The position numbers were made by a program, and so were the translations under genes. A DNA stretch of 64,000 bases from Heterotrichella gracilis (lineage: Eukaryota > Sar > Xanthophyceae > Tribonematales > Xanthonemataceae): contig JAULBX010026496.1 in NCBI GenBank assembly GCA_032358255.1, positions 166,214 through 230,213 on the forward strand. The letters are read 5' to 3'. Each line of letters starts with the position of its first letter. Positions within the stretch are counted from its first letter, which is position 1. This document shows, piece after piece, positions 11,665 through 24,566 of the stretch. The notes under the pieces are model-generated. The model did no database searches. It was not told the DNA's origin and saw nothing but the letters and a program-made list of their open reading frames with translations.

Positions 11665-13377
11665 GCCACCTACCGTAGGCGATATGGTCCAGCCCATTCT
11701 GGTCCCTCGCAGCGATGAATTTGCAACACATGTCACAGCTGCCAGTGGCCCACATGGGTGCCATAGCAGGGGGCTCTTACTATCCGGACACCCCTCAAGT
11801 CTGCTAGCTTCAGGGCATTCCACCGCGGCCAACCCCCCTTGATGATGGATGGGACTCCAGGCATATTCAGCGCTCCATGCGCAGCGACCCACCTCAGACA
11901 ATATGGTCCACTGGAGCTGGCAGCCCACGTTGGCGCTCATGCCACCCCTGCCAGTGACCCACAGTCGGGGCCATCGGGTGTGTGCCAGTGGCCCCTCGCT
12001 GGCCAGACAACCTTATCCTGAGCGCTCACGGTGTTCCACCATGATCATCCCATTTTGCCATTGTTGTGAATTTGGTATCCCAAGGTCTTACACCAAGGCT
12101 CAAACCCTGGTGGTACAGTGTTTTGCTTGTCTGCTTGACCAACTAGCGACCAGCCTCTCAGGCTGGGTGCGGTGGCTCTGCCCTGGTGTTGACGTCAGCC
12201 CTTTGGCTTGCACTGCAAGGCTTGCGCCCCATAGCTCGGTGCTTGTGTGTTCCCTTTGCTCAGCAGAAGAGTCTTCCTTCGTAAGGGCCCCTGCACCTTT
12301 GATGGTGCATGACCCCAGTCTGCGACCCGCTCCACACCTTGCACAAGCCACTGGCGCTGTCACTCCAAGTTGGGTCCGAGATCACAGCCTAGGCATTTGT
12401 AACATCCTTTGCCTGTCGGACGGTTTTTCCGCCTAACGTTGGTCAGTTCGCCATTGTAAACAGTAACAGCTTGGGCAAGTTGCGCAACATAATTTCTTCA
12501 AGCCAATTCAATCGGCAGTGCCAACGGGCAGTGTAGCTTCACCTGTGACAGGGACTCCCCGTGCAGCACAATGTGCGCGTGCGTGTTCAACATGTCATGG
12601 CACATCATTGATGGCTGGCACCCTATAGCTAACTTAGGGATGCATGAGTCATTGCAATAACTACAGGTCACTTGAGTGAAGGGAAAAGAACATATTGGTG
12701 TTTAACAACCTGGATCAATATCCATGATGGTTGTTTATTTGCTGTTAAACACATGAACATTGTATGCAACTTAAATTGTGGTGGGTAATTTAAAATGTAC
12801 CGCATGTCTTGTATCCACACGACAGCTGCAAGGAATGCCAAGTATCAGCAGGGATTTCAAAGAGTCCGGATCAGATGCGTGCCTAAATGGTTGCCCAATG
12901 GGTAGCCCGGCTTCGGGTTCCCAAAAAGCCAAATCATAAATAGAAGTGCGCAAACGTTCTATGCAGTATAGAATAAGCAGCTAAAATGGGTCTCAATTGT
13001 CATTCTTAGAGAGAGAAAATTGAACAAGACCACTTTGCTCCTGTGGCCCCGTAATTACTGGTGTGCGCTCAGAGTTCAGGGTTTAGGGTTTTCGGCTTGG
13101 CAGCCGCTGCCTTGAGCACTGCTGCCATTGCCTTGGCTGCCCCCCCCTTGGCCGCCACACCCTCTTTAGAGTTCACCGTAACAACACCTGCAGGAACTAC
13201 CGCCACACCCTCTGTATCGTCTACCGCCATACCCTCTTTAGGGTCTACGGCCACACCCGCTGTAGGCTTTACCGCTACACCCGCTGTAGGCTTTACCGCT
13301 ACACCCGCTGTAGGCTTGACCGCCACACCCGCTGTACGCTTTACCACCACATCTTCTCTAGAGCCTACCGCCACGCC
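11665..13377. other. Convergent 3' flanks of UQCC1 and the GT34 gene
   Basis: No gene is recognised. Near 11869-11905 lies a diverged copy of the UQCC1 3' end (compare 11655-11692, GCGCTGCATGCGCAGTGAGC...ATATGGTCCA). The stretch 12000-13050 shows no recognisable exon. From 13060 to 13377 the sequence is the repeat tail described separately. Confidence 0.5.
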
Positions 13378-13405
13378 TTATTTAGGGTCTACCGCCACAC
13401 CCCCT
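13178..13405 (-). repeat. 24 bp tandem repeat encoding GVAVxPxx, crossing the GT34 stop codon
   Basis: On the minus strand about ten units of 24 bp encode GVAVDPK, GVAVGSRE, GVAVKPTA (three near-identical copies), GVAVDPKE, GMAVDDTE, GVAVVPAG and so on. The first unit is the end of the GT34 protein and contains the TAA stop at 13380-13378. The remaining units stay in the same open frame downstream of it until about 13069. Several units contain CCTAAA, like the telomere heptamer. Confidence 0.85.
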
Positions 13406-16400
13406 GCTGCACCCTTCTCAGCTCCCGCTGGCCCACCTTCCCTCCCCTCTGGCATTGGCCGTTGCCTGCCATCGCCCCCCTTGAGGGTTTCCCCTTCCAT
13501 AGCTGATGCGCTCCCCTTTCCGTCAACTGCCACGACCACTGCAGCGATATTTGCTTTCTTGTTGGGCCGTCCCTGTACGACTGGGGTGGCCTCCTGGCCT
13601 TTGGACATTGCTGCAGGCATTGAAGCTGCCTCCTTGAGATGCCCACCCCCACCCTCATCCCCATCCCCATCCCCATCGCCGTCCCTAGCTTGCGGCGGCG
13701 GTGGGGATTTTGGCGGCGGTTGGGATTCCGGCGGCGGCGGGGGCCACGTCACATACACATGCTCGGTCCTGTTCCACTCCCTTGTGTACCGATCATCCTT
13801 CACCCCCACCTTGCCATCCACCACGTGCATGACAAAGTCCCCCGGCTGCCACACGTAGCCGCAGTGGCCAATGGCGTCGTCGTATGCGTTGATCAGGCGC
13901 TGGGGGATGACCTTCACGCGGTTCCTGTGAGCAACAAATTACGGATATAACCAGTGTTGTCATACTGCCAAAAGTCGTTTCACTGTGAAGGGGCCAAGCG
14001 CTTCCAAGTGCTCAGATTGATTGAGTTCCATAAGATGTAGCTTTTTCCATAGCCTTCAACATGCGAGTTGATTACGGATGAGAATGGCATTGCCCACTTC
14101 CCCTGTCATTCACCTGATGGCAGTGACAGGACAAGGCTGCCTGGCTGGCACAAAGCACACACGGCTGATTGGTAGCCTGGCTAAATTGCTGAAGTGCATG
14201 TAACAACACAACCTAATCTAGCGCTACCTAGTGGTCCAGAACATGTTGGTAAGGTCAAGAATATCCAAGTTCTTGCCCAGCCCTAACATTGAATAGGGAG
14301 ATTTGTCGGCAAAGGGTCACGCTCCTGCCTCCGGAGCCATACCCCCAACAACCCCCATGCAAAACCCTAAACCCTACGCAGTTTACCTGATGGTGGGGAC
14401 GTTTGTCCAGAACATGAGCGAGGCTTGCTCCCACCACTCCTCGGTCATGGGCGCATCGGTTTTGGTCCAGATGGCGGCCAGCAGGTGCACCACCCAGTCG
14501 GAGCCGCGCAGCACCAGGCTGCCTGCGTTGATGCCGTTGCAGTCGCTGGCCAGGATGACGTCATAGCGCGGGTCCAGAACCTTATCCAAGGGTAAGGAGG
14601 GCGTCATGATGATGGTGTCCAGGTCCACCTGCAACAAATTACAGACATATAATAAACAAATATAATGAAAGTAATAATAAAATGCAGCAAACCATTGAAT
14701 GCGCAGTGGAATCAATATACAAATGATGAAACAATAAAAACAATAAGCAGTAAGTAGATAGCAGCCTGTCCTTGAAGGGGGCGATGGGGAGTCAGCAAAG
14801 ATCAGGGTAAGGGTTTAGGGTATACAAATTAGGGTTTCAGGCTGCCCACCTGCCACACCCAGTCATGGCGATACACCTTGTCCATTAGGGCCAGGATTTT
14901 GTGCCAGCTGGGATGGCGGTCAATCCCCAAGTACTGCTCCTCCACATAGAAGTGGTAGCCGTGCAGCGTCGCGTAATCCCGCTTGTTCTTGATCGACATG
15001 ATTGCCATCTCGGAGGTCAGATCGGATGAGATCACCATGATGGCGATGCCCCCAATCCTGCCCTTTGGCTTTGGGGGAGGGCGGAGGAAGCGCACGTGCT
15101 CTCCCCCCGCTGATACAGCCAAATCAGCTTGTTAGTATTATTTGCATAGTCAACATGCATTCCATTATTGCTTAGTTTACCTGCATGCCAGCATTACAGC
15201 CAGATCGACAGGCAGCCATGCACATGCGGCGCCAAGCACTTCCTAGCAAGTTGATCACTTCCGTTTCCCCAAAGCGTACTAATAAGACAAGCAGTCCATT
15301 CTGCAGGTGCATGAGGCAGGTCCCTTATTCCCCCTACAAAGTTTAGTTTAGGGTTTAGGGTTCAAGGGTTTACCTGAGTCAGCCAGGTACTCATCCACAT
15401 TAAGCTGGGAGCCAGGCAGATCCATCCAGGCCTTGACCCCATCTTGGATCACATCCAGGGCGCCGAGGGGGAGGGGGGAGGCGCTGGCGGCGGCCGCCGC
15501 TGAACCCTTGTGTAGGGTTTTGAGCGCCGAGAGCAGGGGCATCATCTGGGGCTTGTGCTTGTTTGCGATGAAGTTTGATGAGGTGAGGTCGGCTGCAAGG
15601 GTGGTGATGAAATGCGCCACGCTAGCCTGCAAGTGGGGAGGGAAGATTTGCTGATGGGGACTTTTGTACTTTTGTACTTTTATGCCCAGACTACAGTGCG
15701 CCCAAAGTGTTAAGATGAGGAAGGGACAGGGGGGAGGGGTGATGAAAATGAGTTGTGTGGCACCATAGGCACCTGCCACAGCCATCACCAATCCCAGAGA
15801 GGTATGCACCCCACATGCGATGGACAAGGAAGAACAAGCATGTTCTGCTCAAAATGCATGCAACCCCTCGCTTACCCCACCCCAAAAACCCTACCCGCAG
15901 CGTGTCGCTTCCCCCCTCCAGCCCCTGCACTTGCCCCTTTAGCTCCTCCCGCTGCCTGGCGCATGTCTCGGGTGAGGTGGCCAAAGCTGACACTGACTCC
16001 CGCACCTGGGGAGGGGGATATGACAGAATATGTTGCAACAAAACATGATGGAATAAATCAGTAATTGTGGGGGAGGGGGTCGAGGAGCTGGAGAGGCACC
16101 TGAGGCAAGAGGGCTACTCTGAAACTGCTCAACAATCTCCCTCGCATCCAAGTTTGTGGGACCCGAATGATCTTTGTCCTTGCCAGCGTATTCAAGCCAC
16201 CATTTTCATTCACCGGTGCATGCATGAAAGAAACGGGTACAGTTCAATAATGCACTGTACCCATTACTTCCGCTGAATTACTCTTCCCGGCCCCCACGCA
16301 CCGTCTCCCTCAGCCGCTCCTGCGCAGGCTCAAACTTTGCCTCAATTGCCTGAGTCACATGCGCCGCCACCCCGCCACGTGTCGCCTCCAGGTGTCCCGC

Positions 16401-17607
16401 CACCTGTTCCGCCACCTTGGCTTGGCTGGCGGCCAGGGCCAGTGAGGCGGCCTCAAGGGATGCGCGCATGGCAGACAGGCGGGCAGTGAGGCCCTGGTGG
16501 TGGCGCTGGGAGGCGGTCACCTGGAGAATAAGGAGAATCAAGGTGGATTCTGTTCATAAGCTGTTGGTATTAGGAAGTTTTCCAAATGAACTTCCGTCTG
16601 GGAAGTTAATCAGAGTAGGTTGCAAATGCAGGTGCTGGCAAATGACCTCAATGGTAGCAAATTACCATAATTAGCAATTGCCAGGGGTATTGAGGCGGGC
16701 GATTGGCCCAATTAATAAGGTACAGGGTGCAATCAATTCTCAGTCAACATGCACTGGTGTCAACATGCACTGTTGTAAGGGAGGTGCATCCAGCATGAAA
16801 GCAAGGGGGAAACCTGGTGCCACCAGCTCACCAGTTCTGTGCCGTCTACCGATAGTTTGGCATGCGCAGCCTGCAGGAGCTCCTGCAAAGGGGAGTAAAA
16901 ACCATCACACAAATGCAAACAAGTAAATTAGCCATGTATACTCCAAAAGATATCATCCGAGAGCGGGGTGAATAGACACATAGCTGGCACATCATGCACA
17001 GCCGCATTCCGCGGATGAGGAATCGGCGCATGGAGTGCTGTAAATGAAGCGGCATCCTACACCCACTGACAAGTGGGTGCACGGCCTTGCAGTGGGTGTG
17101 CAACGGAACACAGAATGCAAACGCAAACCCTAGTCCCTAAACTCACATTTTCTGCCTGCGCCCTGCGCAGCTCAGCGGCTGCATGGTCCAGAGACACACG
17201 CAGAACCTCCTCCTGCAGAGGGGGGAGAGAGTGGGGGGTAAAATGCCAAGGGATGTAACGAGAAGGGAACCACCCGGGTGTGAGCATAGAAGAGGCATTG
17301 GCAAGCATCTAGCCATTTGCTCAAAGCATGAGTAGCTAGTAGGGTGTGAGGCACGCTCGTGGTTTTCAAGGGGTAAAGCGGCGGTCACAAAACCCTGAAC
17401 ATACTCTAAACCCTACACGCACCCTCTCCAGGACCTTGGACAGCAGCCCCGCAGTGGCCAAAAAGCCCTTCACATACCCTAACCATAGAAACCCTATCCA
17501 TACCCTACACTTACCCTCTCCAGGACCTTGGACAGCAGCCCCGCAGTGGCCAGCATGCACACCAGCAGGGTACCCAGTACCGCAGGCGCAGCGGAAGACC
17601 ACGCCAT
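13378..17607 (-). CDS. GT34-family glycosyltransferase (GMA12/MNN10 type), type II membrane protein
   Basis: Nine exons are supported: 17607-17515, 17212-17147, 16882-16832, 16520-16302, 16005-15895, 15626-15374, 15109-14850, 14628-14387 and 13924-13378. They give about 613 residues. A small extra exon near 16140-16098 is possible. Residues 8-27 are one membrane segment. Residues 28-190 are Ala/Glu/Gln-rich and probably coiled coil. The catalytic part runs from IAIMVISSDL through NKRDYATLHGYHFYVEEQ, WHKILAL and the DxD motif VDLDTIIM, then DCNGINAGSLVLR, EQASLMFW, PQRLINAY and QPGDFVMH. These are GT34 hallmarks; the family includes xyloglucan xylosyltransferases and yeast MNN10. A Golgi wall-polysaccharide role is inferred. 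The tail is Pro- then Gly/Asp-rich and ends within a 24 bp repeat. Confidence 0.88.
17412..17463 (-). repeat. Echo of the GT34 exon 1 end with donor
   Basis: This is nearly identical to 17510-17555, the codons for ATAGLLSKVLER plus the splice donor and a GTAGGG tail. The real donor is GTAAGT; the echo has GTGCGT. CCCTAAAC and ACCCTA repeats lie between and beside the copies. Confidence 0.9.
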
Positions 17608-19266
17608 GGGTGCTAGCTAGGGTTTTGACAGCTCGAAAACCCTCCTGAGGGTAAATTTGGTCCCGCTCTAGGCTACTCTAGGGATGGGCGGACGGCGAGG
17701 GGAGTGCTGTTGATGCTGTATGGCCATGATGGTGCTGATGTGGTGTTATGTGCTTTGCGCTGAGTGTGGGCAGCCGCGCTGTGTCACATGATACCCTATT
17801 GGAGGGTATCCACAGCCCCCTGGCTGACCCAGGTCCTCTCAAGTGTGTTGCCAAGTGATGGTCCCACACAGCCCACACCAGCACAGTGGTTAATCAACAG
17901 CTACAAAGTCGGTGCAATTGGCCTTGCCAGCTCAGCAAGGCCTGGTGGGGGCTGTCTCCTGTGAGTGACCACAGAGAGTCACTTGCTGTAGCGAGGATGC
18001 CACGCCACGCCATGTGGTGGGAATGCCACCAGGAAGGAATGATCCGCAAGTGCCAGTGGTGTAAACAGTCTAAAAGCGGCCCAGAGCTGTGCGCCTCACA
18101 GTGCAACAAGCTCAGTGCACGACAAAGACCAACGGAATGCTGCCGTGCAAGGGTGGGTACCGGGGCAATTGCAGGCGCACTTGCAGCTGGGTAATAATCA
18201 AGAGACTGCATACCTTAACGCTGCGAGCACTCGTGTGTTGACACTGCTTAACTCCCCACGCCTGGTACCGCGCATATGCATGCATACATGCCCTGGCGCA
18301 CCTTTTGGGGTATCATATGCACGTAGGACTCGCCCTCCGCTTGTGTACAGTTCTATAGCGTTGTTCAGCTGTCACTGTATCACTTGACGTAACCCTTTGC
18401 AGGACAGGCATGTCCCCAAAGGAGTTGCGAAAGGGTGCACAGCAGCATGCGCATATTGCATCGGCATGTGCGTGCGTTACGGTGCCGCCAGATAGCAGGC
18501 GTGTGTGGGATCTTTTATGGAAAGCAACCCGTGCATTGACGTGCGTCAGACCCTGTAAACACTTTTAGTACTGACTGTTAGCCACATTTGTTGGTAATGG
18601 GGGAGTTTCTGGAAAATACATTTGTATTTTGGTAGAGGGATGGGCTGTTTCAAATAGGCTGTTTAAGCCTATTTGGAGGGCCCAAGCCCTGTGTTTTTGG
18701 AGTCACAAATGGGGAGTCACAAACAGTAGAATGACTACTTTCATGGATTGGAAGCAGTCACAGGGACTGAGCTTGAGTAAGAAAGTCGATTGCAGGGGAG
18801 TGCGCACATGCATACCGACCACTTGATCAACGGTGTTGGGTCCTAGTGCGTACTGGCCCAGTGTCAAAGCACAACAGCAGCTGCTTTGGTGTTATCAGTG
18901 TTACAGGAAGTTGTGTGCAACAAGTAACCACGGGTCAAGAGCACCAAAAACTCAGGGGGCCTGGATTGTTTGTGCACTCAAAACATGGTACCATCAGCAG
19001 CGCCCAGGGCAGTAACCTTGTCAAGTGGACACTGTCAGCAACTGTTCAGTATACGCTCAACTTTTAAAAAACCTGGCAAGTCCCCTGGTATGCATTCCCC
19101 CATAATAAGGAATAGAAACAAATGGATGTTTGCAATGTGTGGCCAGTGGCAGTCAACGGTCACATTGGTCAAAAAAGAAAATAAATAGCAATACCACTCA
19201 ACTGGGTAATCAGTACCAAAGTGTCAACCCTGGCAATGTGCTATTCTACCGGCCCAGGAAACACCT
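17608..19266. other. Intergenic between GT34 and GST-1
   Basis: The first part is the GT34 upstream region. No promoter motif is clear. No exon, RNA gene or repeat of note is seen in the rest. Confidence 0.45.
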
Positions 19267-20812
19267 TCATGCCCTCTTGCTGTGCGCCGCCACCCACCCA
19301 GCCACCTTTGGCTGCTGCGCATACGCGCGGTAGAACGCCCGCAGCTTGGGACTGGCCTCCAGATGAGCATCCCCATACACCTCCAGGTCATCGTACAGCA
19401 GACCAAACAGCAGCGCATCCGCAAAGGCGGGCGCATCCCCCACCGCATGCGCACCGCTGGCCCCATACCGCTCCAGCAGGGTCTCGTAGATCTTGTACAT
19501 TGAGGGCCTGGTGATGTCTAGGTACTCTGCCTTTGCTGCCTCCCCATTGAACAATGAGGCGACCCACTTTTTGGCCCACTCAACACTGTTGTCGGACAGC
19601 TGCGTGGGGGGAGGAAAGGGGGCGTGAGTGGTGGTAGGTATCAGGGACATGGTTGCTTTTGCAGGCAGACATGTGGGCACAGACTGGTGAGAGTGCTGGA
19701 ATGGGGTATGCGTAGTGTGCGTGAGAAAGGAATGGCAACCAGAGTAGAGAGCGTCTACCCTAAACCCTGCACCCTAAACCCTGAGCCATGAAATGGGCTT
19801 GAAGTAAGCAGCAATGGTCTCGTGTGTGGCAACGGTTTCACGGCAATGATACATAGGGACGGATTTAACCATGTACATGCACGAATGCTGCGCTTGCCTG
19901 CGCATGCAAGGATCCTCAAGGACAACGCAACGGAAGTGCATCAGATAGACCCAGCTAGGCTTCGTGCTGAGTGACTCATTCCAGGCATGTAGGCACAGCG
20001 ATCAACTCACCACGTCTGCCTGGTAGTCCCTCTCCAGGTCCTTCCCGTACAGCCCCAGCTGGCGGGCAAAGCGGCGCAGGATGGCGTGGTGCTCCGTCAA
20101 CACCTGACCCGAATACATGTACACCACGGGGAGGTGGCCAGAGGGGTTGGTGCCGGTGGCCACCATCTGCTCCTTGAAGCCGGAGGGGCCGTGCCAGGTG
20201 TCGTCGAGGGCGAGGAGCTCCTGGGAACAAGGGGGGAGGGGTGCTGTGAGGGGAGGGGATTTCAGTGGAAGGGTTTCAGTGGGTTGCAACTGACAGCTGA
20301 ACCAGTGGCAGAGGTGAGTGGTGAGGCTGCACTGGGCAGTACACCTCGAGGAGGGGGAAACCAAACAATCCAGGGGATGTTATCTGTGCATGTGTACGTG
20401 TGTGTGTTTACCAGTGCAGCGAAGGCAGGCGGAATGCACAGCATGTCATGGTGAAACATGCGGCCCCGGCTACGAGGGTGCACAACCACTGAATAAGGCA
20501 CGGAACCTCGACAATGAAACAACCACTCCATTGAAAATAAAACGAATTGGTTCCACCAGGTCAATTGCCCACAACTTCGTCAAACAGGAGAAATACAGGC
20601 CTAGCCATGCAAGCGCCACATGCATGCATGCATCCGTGGCAAGCCCTGTGAACGCTGCAAGACAGGTTTTCGTACGAATAACCCACCTCATCGTGCTCCA
20701 CCCCGTTTGAAAGCCAGAAAAAGCGAATGGCCCCCCCAGTGCCAACCAGGTTGCCCAACTTGAAGTACTTGAGCCGGAGCTTCCCGCCAAGCTTGTCTGT
20801 GGGCGATGCCAT
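19267..20812 (-). CDS. Glutathione S-transferase, sigma/prostaglandin-synthase-like (GST-1)
   Basis: Three exons: 20812-20687, 20220-20011 and 19599-19267, all phase 0, giving 222 residues. The N-terminal thioredoxin-like domain has LKYFKLGNL (probable catalytic Tyr), then GHLPVVYMYSGQ and the glutathione site region VLTEHHAILRRFA. The helical C-terminal domain runs from WAKKWVASLF to PKVAGWVAAHSKRA. GSTs conjugate glutathione to electrophiles in the cytosol and are often stress-induced. At the usual Gln-Ser pair that binds the glutamyl part of glutathione the protein has Glu-His, shared with GST-2. The frame is open upstream of the ATG, but the start matches GST-2. GST-1 lacks the intron that splits GST-2 after SGQ. 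Confidence 0.87.
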
Positions 20813-21015
20813 GGCGGAGGAAACGGTCGACACGCGTGCGGGGCGGAAGCAGGCGCAGATGTGTGCGGGCAAGGAACGTACGGTGGGCACCATGTAGCGG
20901 GTTGTGGGTGGGCGTATACGCTGGTGGAGGCTCGGGAACGGGGCTGGGGAGGCGAAAGTGTGTAAGTAGAGAGCAGCAGGCAAAAAGTGATGGTTGAAAG
21001 AGCGTTGTCGGCTGG

Positions 21016-21023
21016 TTTATATA
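21016..21023 (-). promoter_or_regulatory. TATA box of GST-1
   Basis: TATATAAA on the minus strand, about 200 bp before the GST-1 start codon. GST-2 has a TATATAA at a comparable distance. Confidence 0.6.
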
Positions 21024-21128
21024 CCATTCTGAAAACGGCTGAGACTCTGCAGGCCACAAACCGTCTACTCACTGACCGCCTTCCAGCACAAACGCACCAG
21101 GCACCCTTGTAGAGGCGCTGTCTCCATG

Positions 21129-21177
21129 TTTGTAGACTCGACAAAGCCCTCGCGGGGTTTGTAGACTAATGACGTCA
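21129..21177 (-). promoter_or_regulatory. TGACGTCA (CRE/as-1-like) element and two CTACAAA motifs upstream of GST-1
   Basis: The palindrome TGACGTCA lies at 21170-21177, 146 bp upstream of the TATA box. CTACAAA follows 5 bp later (21164-21158) and again at 21135-21129. The same arrangement occurs upstream of GST-2. TGACG motifs bind bZIP factors and drive stress-inducible GST genes in plants; that function is inferred here. Confidence 0.55.
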
Positions 21178-21179
21178 TA

Positions 21180-21833
21180 ATTTGTCCCAGAAAAGTGGCC
21201 CTTTTCACAGTGCCAAAACTGAGGTCTCCCAACGTATGCAGCCAGTGGATGCGAGGCCAGAAGCGCATTAACTTGTTGCAGGGTCGCACTGACACCTTAC
21301 GTGAGACACGTACAACTCTTCGCGAGGCAAGGACAGTGCCTGCAGGAGGAGGCGGTCCCTAAGTGGAGTGCACTGCACTGATTACAATGTGGGGTCACAA
21401 GCCTGTTCCAAAGGGTGGTGTTTACAACCTGCAGCTAAACAACTTTGACTTTTGTAACCATAGAAAGTTGTGCCATGGGGTTACAGGGCCTGGCAGCAGG
21501 TCAGCCCACTGCACTTGACATGCAACGGCATGCCGTAGATTCAAAATGGGCATTACCCAAAAAAAATGTAATTACGTAGTAGAGATGGCCTCCCCACCCA
21601 GCAGCAGCAACCCAACAAAAACCAAATAGTAGTGCATTGATAAAGCATGCCAAGCAAATTAACCAAGTCCAAAACAAAAGCCAAAACATGAACAGTGCGT
21701 CACTAGAAAGTTGCAGTAAAGCCCAGATAGCACAAAACCAGCCAAGGAAGGGGGGAGTGGTATCAGCAGGACCAAGAAAAATAGTGTATTTTGGGGACAA
21801 GTCCCTACCAGGCCCGCCACTGGTAGGTGCGCA
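21180..21833. other. Intergenic between GST-1 promoter and XRCC2 3' end
   Basis: No gene or clear repeat is recognised. It holds the distal upstream sequence of GST-1 and the 3' untranslated sequence of XRCC2. Confidence 0.45.
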
Positions 21834-24492
21834 TCATGCAGGCACGATGTAGGCCTCTGTGATGTGGCAAGCCCTCACCACCTGCTCCTCGTCATCAGCA
21901 GCAGGCGCCTGACCAAGGGGGGAGAGCGGAAGGCAGGGTGACATGCTGAGTAAACAAGCAGGGAAGGTGATACTACCCTTGACAGAGGGGATTATACATG
22001 CAACTATGGTTGCTTCATTTTTGGTCCCCCTGCCCACGAGGGCCATGTTTGCATTGACGGGCGGCTGCCAAATCAAAAGGTGGCATGCCCTACAAAGGTT
22101 GATCATGTCCCCTAGAAGGGTTTGCCACGCACAGCAGGCCGACAAACCCTAGAGGTTCCCTGTGCCTTTGTGTGAATGCATAAAACCCTTGCATGGCCTG
22201 CTCCAACTCTAGTGATCGACCCGGCCATGGGCAGCTATGCTAGGCATTGCAGGTAGGCAGGGGAGCGCACACAGTAAAGCACAGCAACAGGGGAGAGAGA
22301 GCGTACATGCCACTTGGTGAGGATCGTGGTTGCCCCACGCTGCGGTGGCACCAGCCCCTGTGGCGCGCGGCGAAGCAAAACCCTGTGGCTCACCACCTCC
22401 TGCGCCAGTGCAGGCACACAAAGTGGCCAACCACAGTACACACACACACCCGCACCCACACTCCCACACACCACACCCACACACATATGTTTGCGGATGC
22501 AACATCTGTGCATGCATAGAGGACACGCACACACACACACGTTAACACATATTTGCATCTGCTGAAGCCCATACTCGATCACATGCACACGCCCAATCAC
22601 ACCTGATCACACGTACCCCCCCACTCCACCACATCACATGGAAACACTTCGTCACACGCAAATCATCCGGCGTGATCACTTGCGCGTGCCCCGCCACAAC
22701 CCCAGCACGCACCTGCCAAGCGGGTGGCAGGAAGTCCTTGTGCCCCCACTCCTCCACCCCCTCCCCCTCCCTGGGCCCCCCTATCACGGTGTGCTTGGTG
22801 GCTATGGCTGTCAGGCGCAGCTGGCGCAGCAGACGGGATAGGGCGGTGGCGGCCGCGGTGTGAACCCTATGTAGGGTCAAGGGAGGCCCCAACCTGGGGG
22901 GGAAGAAGGAAGGGGGAGTTAGATCAGCCTTTGGGTCTGTGCATTTGGTTTTGTGGGCAGGGGGTTCTTTGCTGCTGGCAGGGTTGAGAAGGCGGCACTT
23001 CAAAGCCTGTGTCCCATCTCACGAGCAGGGTGGTTTACAGGATGGAAGGGAGGGATAACAGGAGGAAGGGAGAAGGGGAATGTACATGTCCCTGGGAATC
23101 ATGTGCATTTATACCTGGTAGCGGGGGCATACCTGAAATGCGCCTGCAATGTGGGGTTCCCCGGCCTCTCCTGCCCCCCTGATTGAGGCCCCTGCTTCAC
23201 CGCCCTATCCAGCCAATAGAACGCCGCCACATTGTCAATGAGCAGCAGGCGCAGGGGCTGGCTAGGGTTTCCTGGCTGAACCCTAGTGAGCAGCGCCAAA
23301 ACCCTAGGGGCAGTGGCCAGGAAGGCCAGGAGGTCAAAGCTGCTGTGGCACTGCACCTGCAGAAACCCCGGGCAAGGGTTTTGGCAGGGTTTTGATGGGC
23401 CGTTGATGAGTATCACGTGTTTATTTGCTGACAAACTTGCTGGTCTGCCCACTCAGGGCTCTAGATCGTGCGGATTGATGTGGATGATTCAACAACCTTT
23501 AGGTGTAGGGTTTGTAGTGCAATGCAACCCAACTGGTTCACACTTGCAGATGTTGCAGGCAGCGGCCAATTTGTATGAAGCAATTGTCTCACGGTGCAGG
23601 AAAGCGACAGGTGGCATGCTCCATGCGAAACAGTGCCACATGTAACCAAAGGATACATGCAATCTCATGCGCCAAAGATTAAAGGTCCTGACGCACCACG
23701 TGGAACCTCTCCAGGCACTCACTCACTACCGCCTCTGCTTGCTCGGGGCTGGGGATGCCGCTGCGGGCAGATAGAAAAGGTTTTGGATTGTGTGGCAGCC
23801 TCAAAGTGGCCAAAGGAGTAATACATGCAACGAAAGGGATGTTCATGCATCGTGCATTGCAGGGGTGGTGGCATGCAGCAGCGTTCGTTTTTTATGCAGC
23901 GGCTTGTCCATATGTCAGCCATAAAAAGGTGAGCTATGTCATTCCAGATGCAATAGAAAGATGATTGGGTTGCAGAAACCCTAGCTGGCACGTACCCTCG
24001 CTGCTCTTGCCATGTGACGTGCAGCCGTGCATTCAGGATCTGTGGGAGCATGGGGGTATATCAGGGACCAACCATCTTTGCAGGACCGATAAATCAAAAC
24101 ATTTGATCCAATTGCAGCCCACATCACCACTGACCAGTGTTCATGCTCAACCAACATGTGGTTCGTAATCAGCGGTTAGAATAGTATAATTATATTTTAT
24201 CAATTGCATGTGTGTGGTCAGTAGTGGCATTGGGCCTGCACATAGCTGCACTTACTCCTACACTGGCATAGCTGACGTCCAGCTGTTGAAATTGAGTAGA
24301 GGTGGTAAGAATTCAGGTAGCCTGGTGCAAGGCAAACATTTCACAGGCAGTTGAGGGTTCATGTGCTAACCTGGACCAATCGTAGGGTGTCAAACTTGGC
24401 ATCCAGGTCTAGCAGCACCACATGCTCTGCGCGGGGGGGGGGGGGGGGGGGGGGGGGNNNNNNNNNNCCCCCCCCCGCCCCCCCCCCCCCCG

Positions 24493-24566
<74 letters not shown>

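Noticed and set aside
13061-13858. Plus-strand 265-codon frame rich in Thr/Pro/Ala
   Set aside because: It is antisense to the GT34 last exon and the 24 bp repeat; the repeat keeps several frames open.
22247-22572. Thr/His-rich open frames over the CA repeat
   Set aside because: They are translations of (CA)n within an XRCC2 intron.
24255-24290. Possible extra XRCC2 exon (LDVSYASVG) with AG and GTAAGT edges
   Set aside because: XRCC2 homology joins LRLVQ directly to ILNARL, and phases fit without it.
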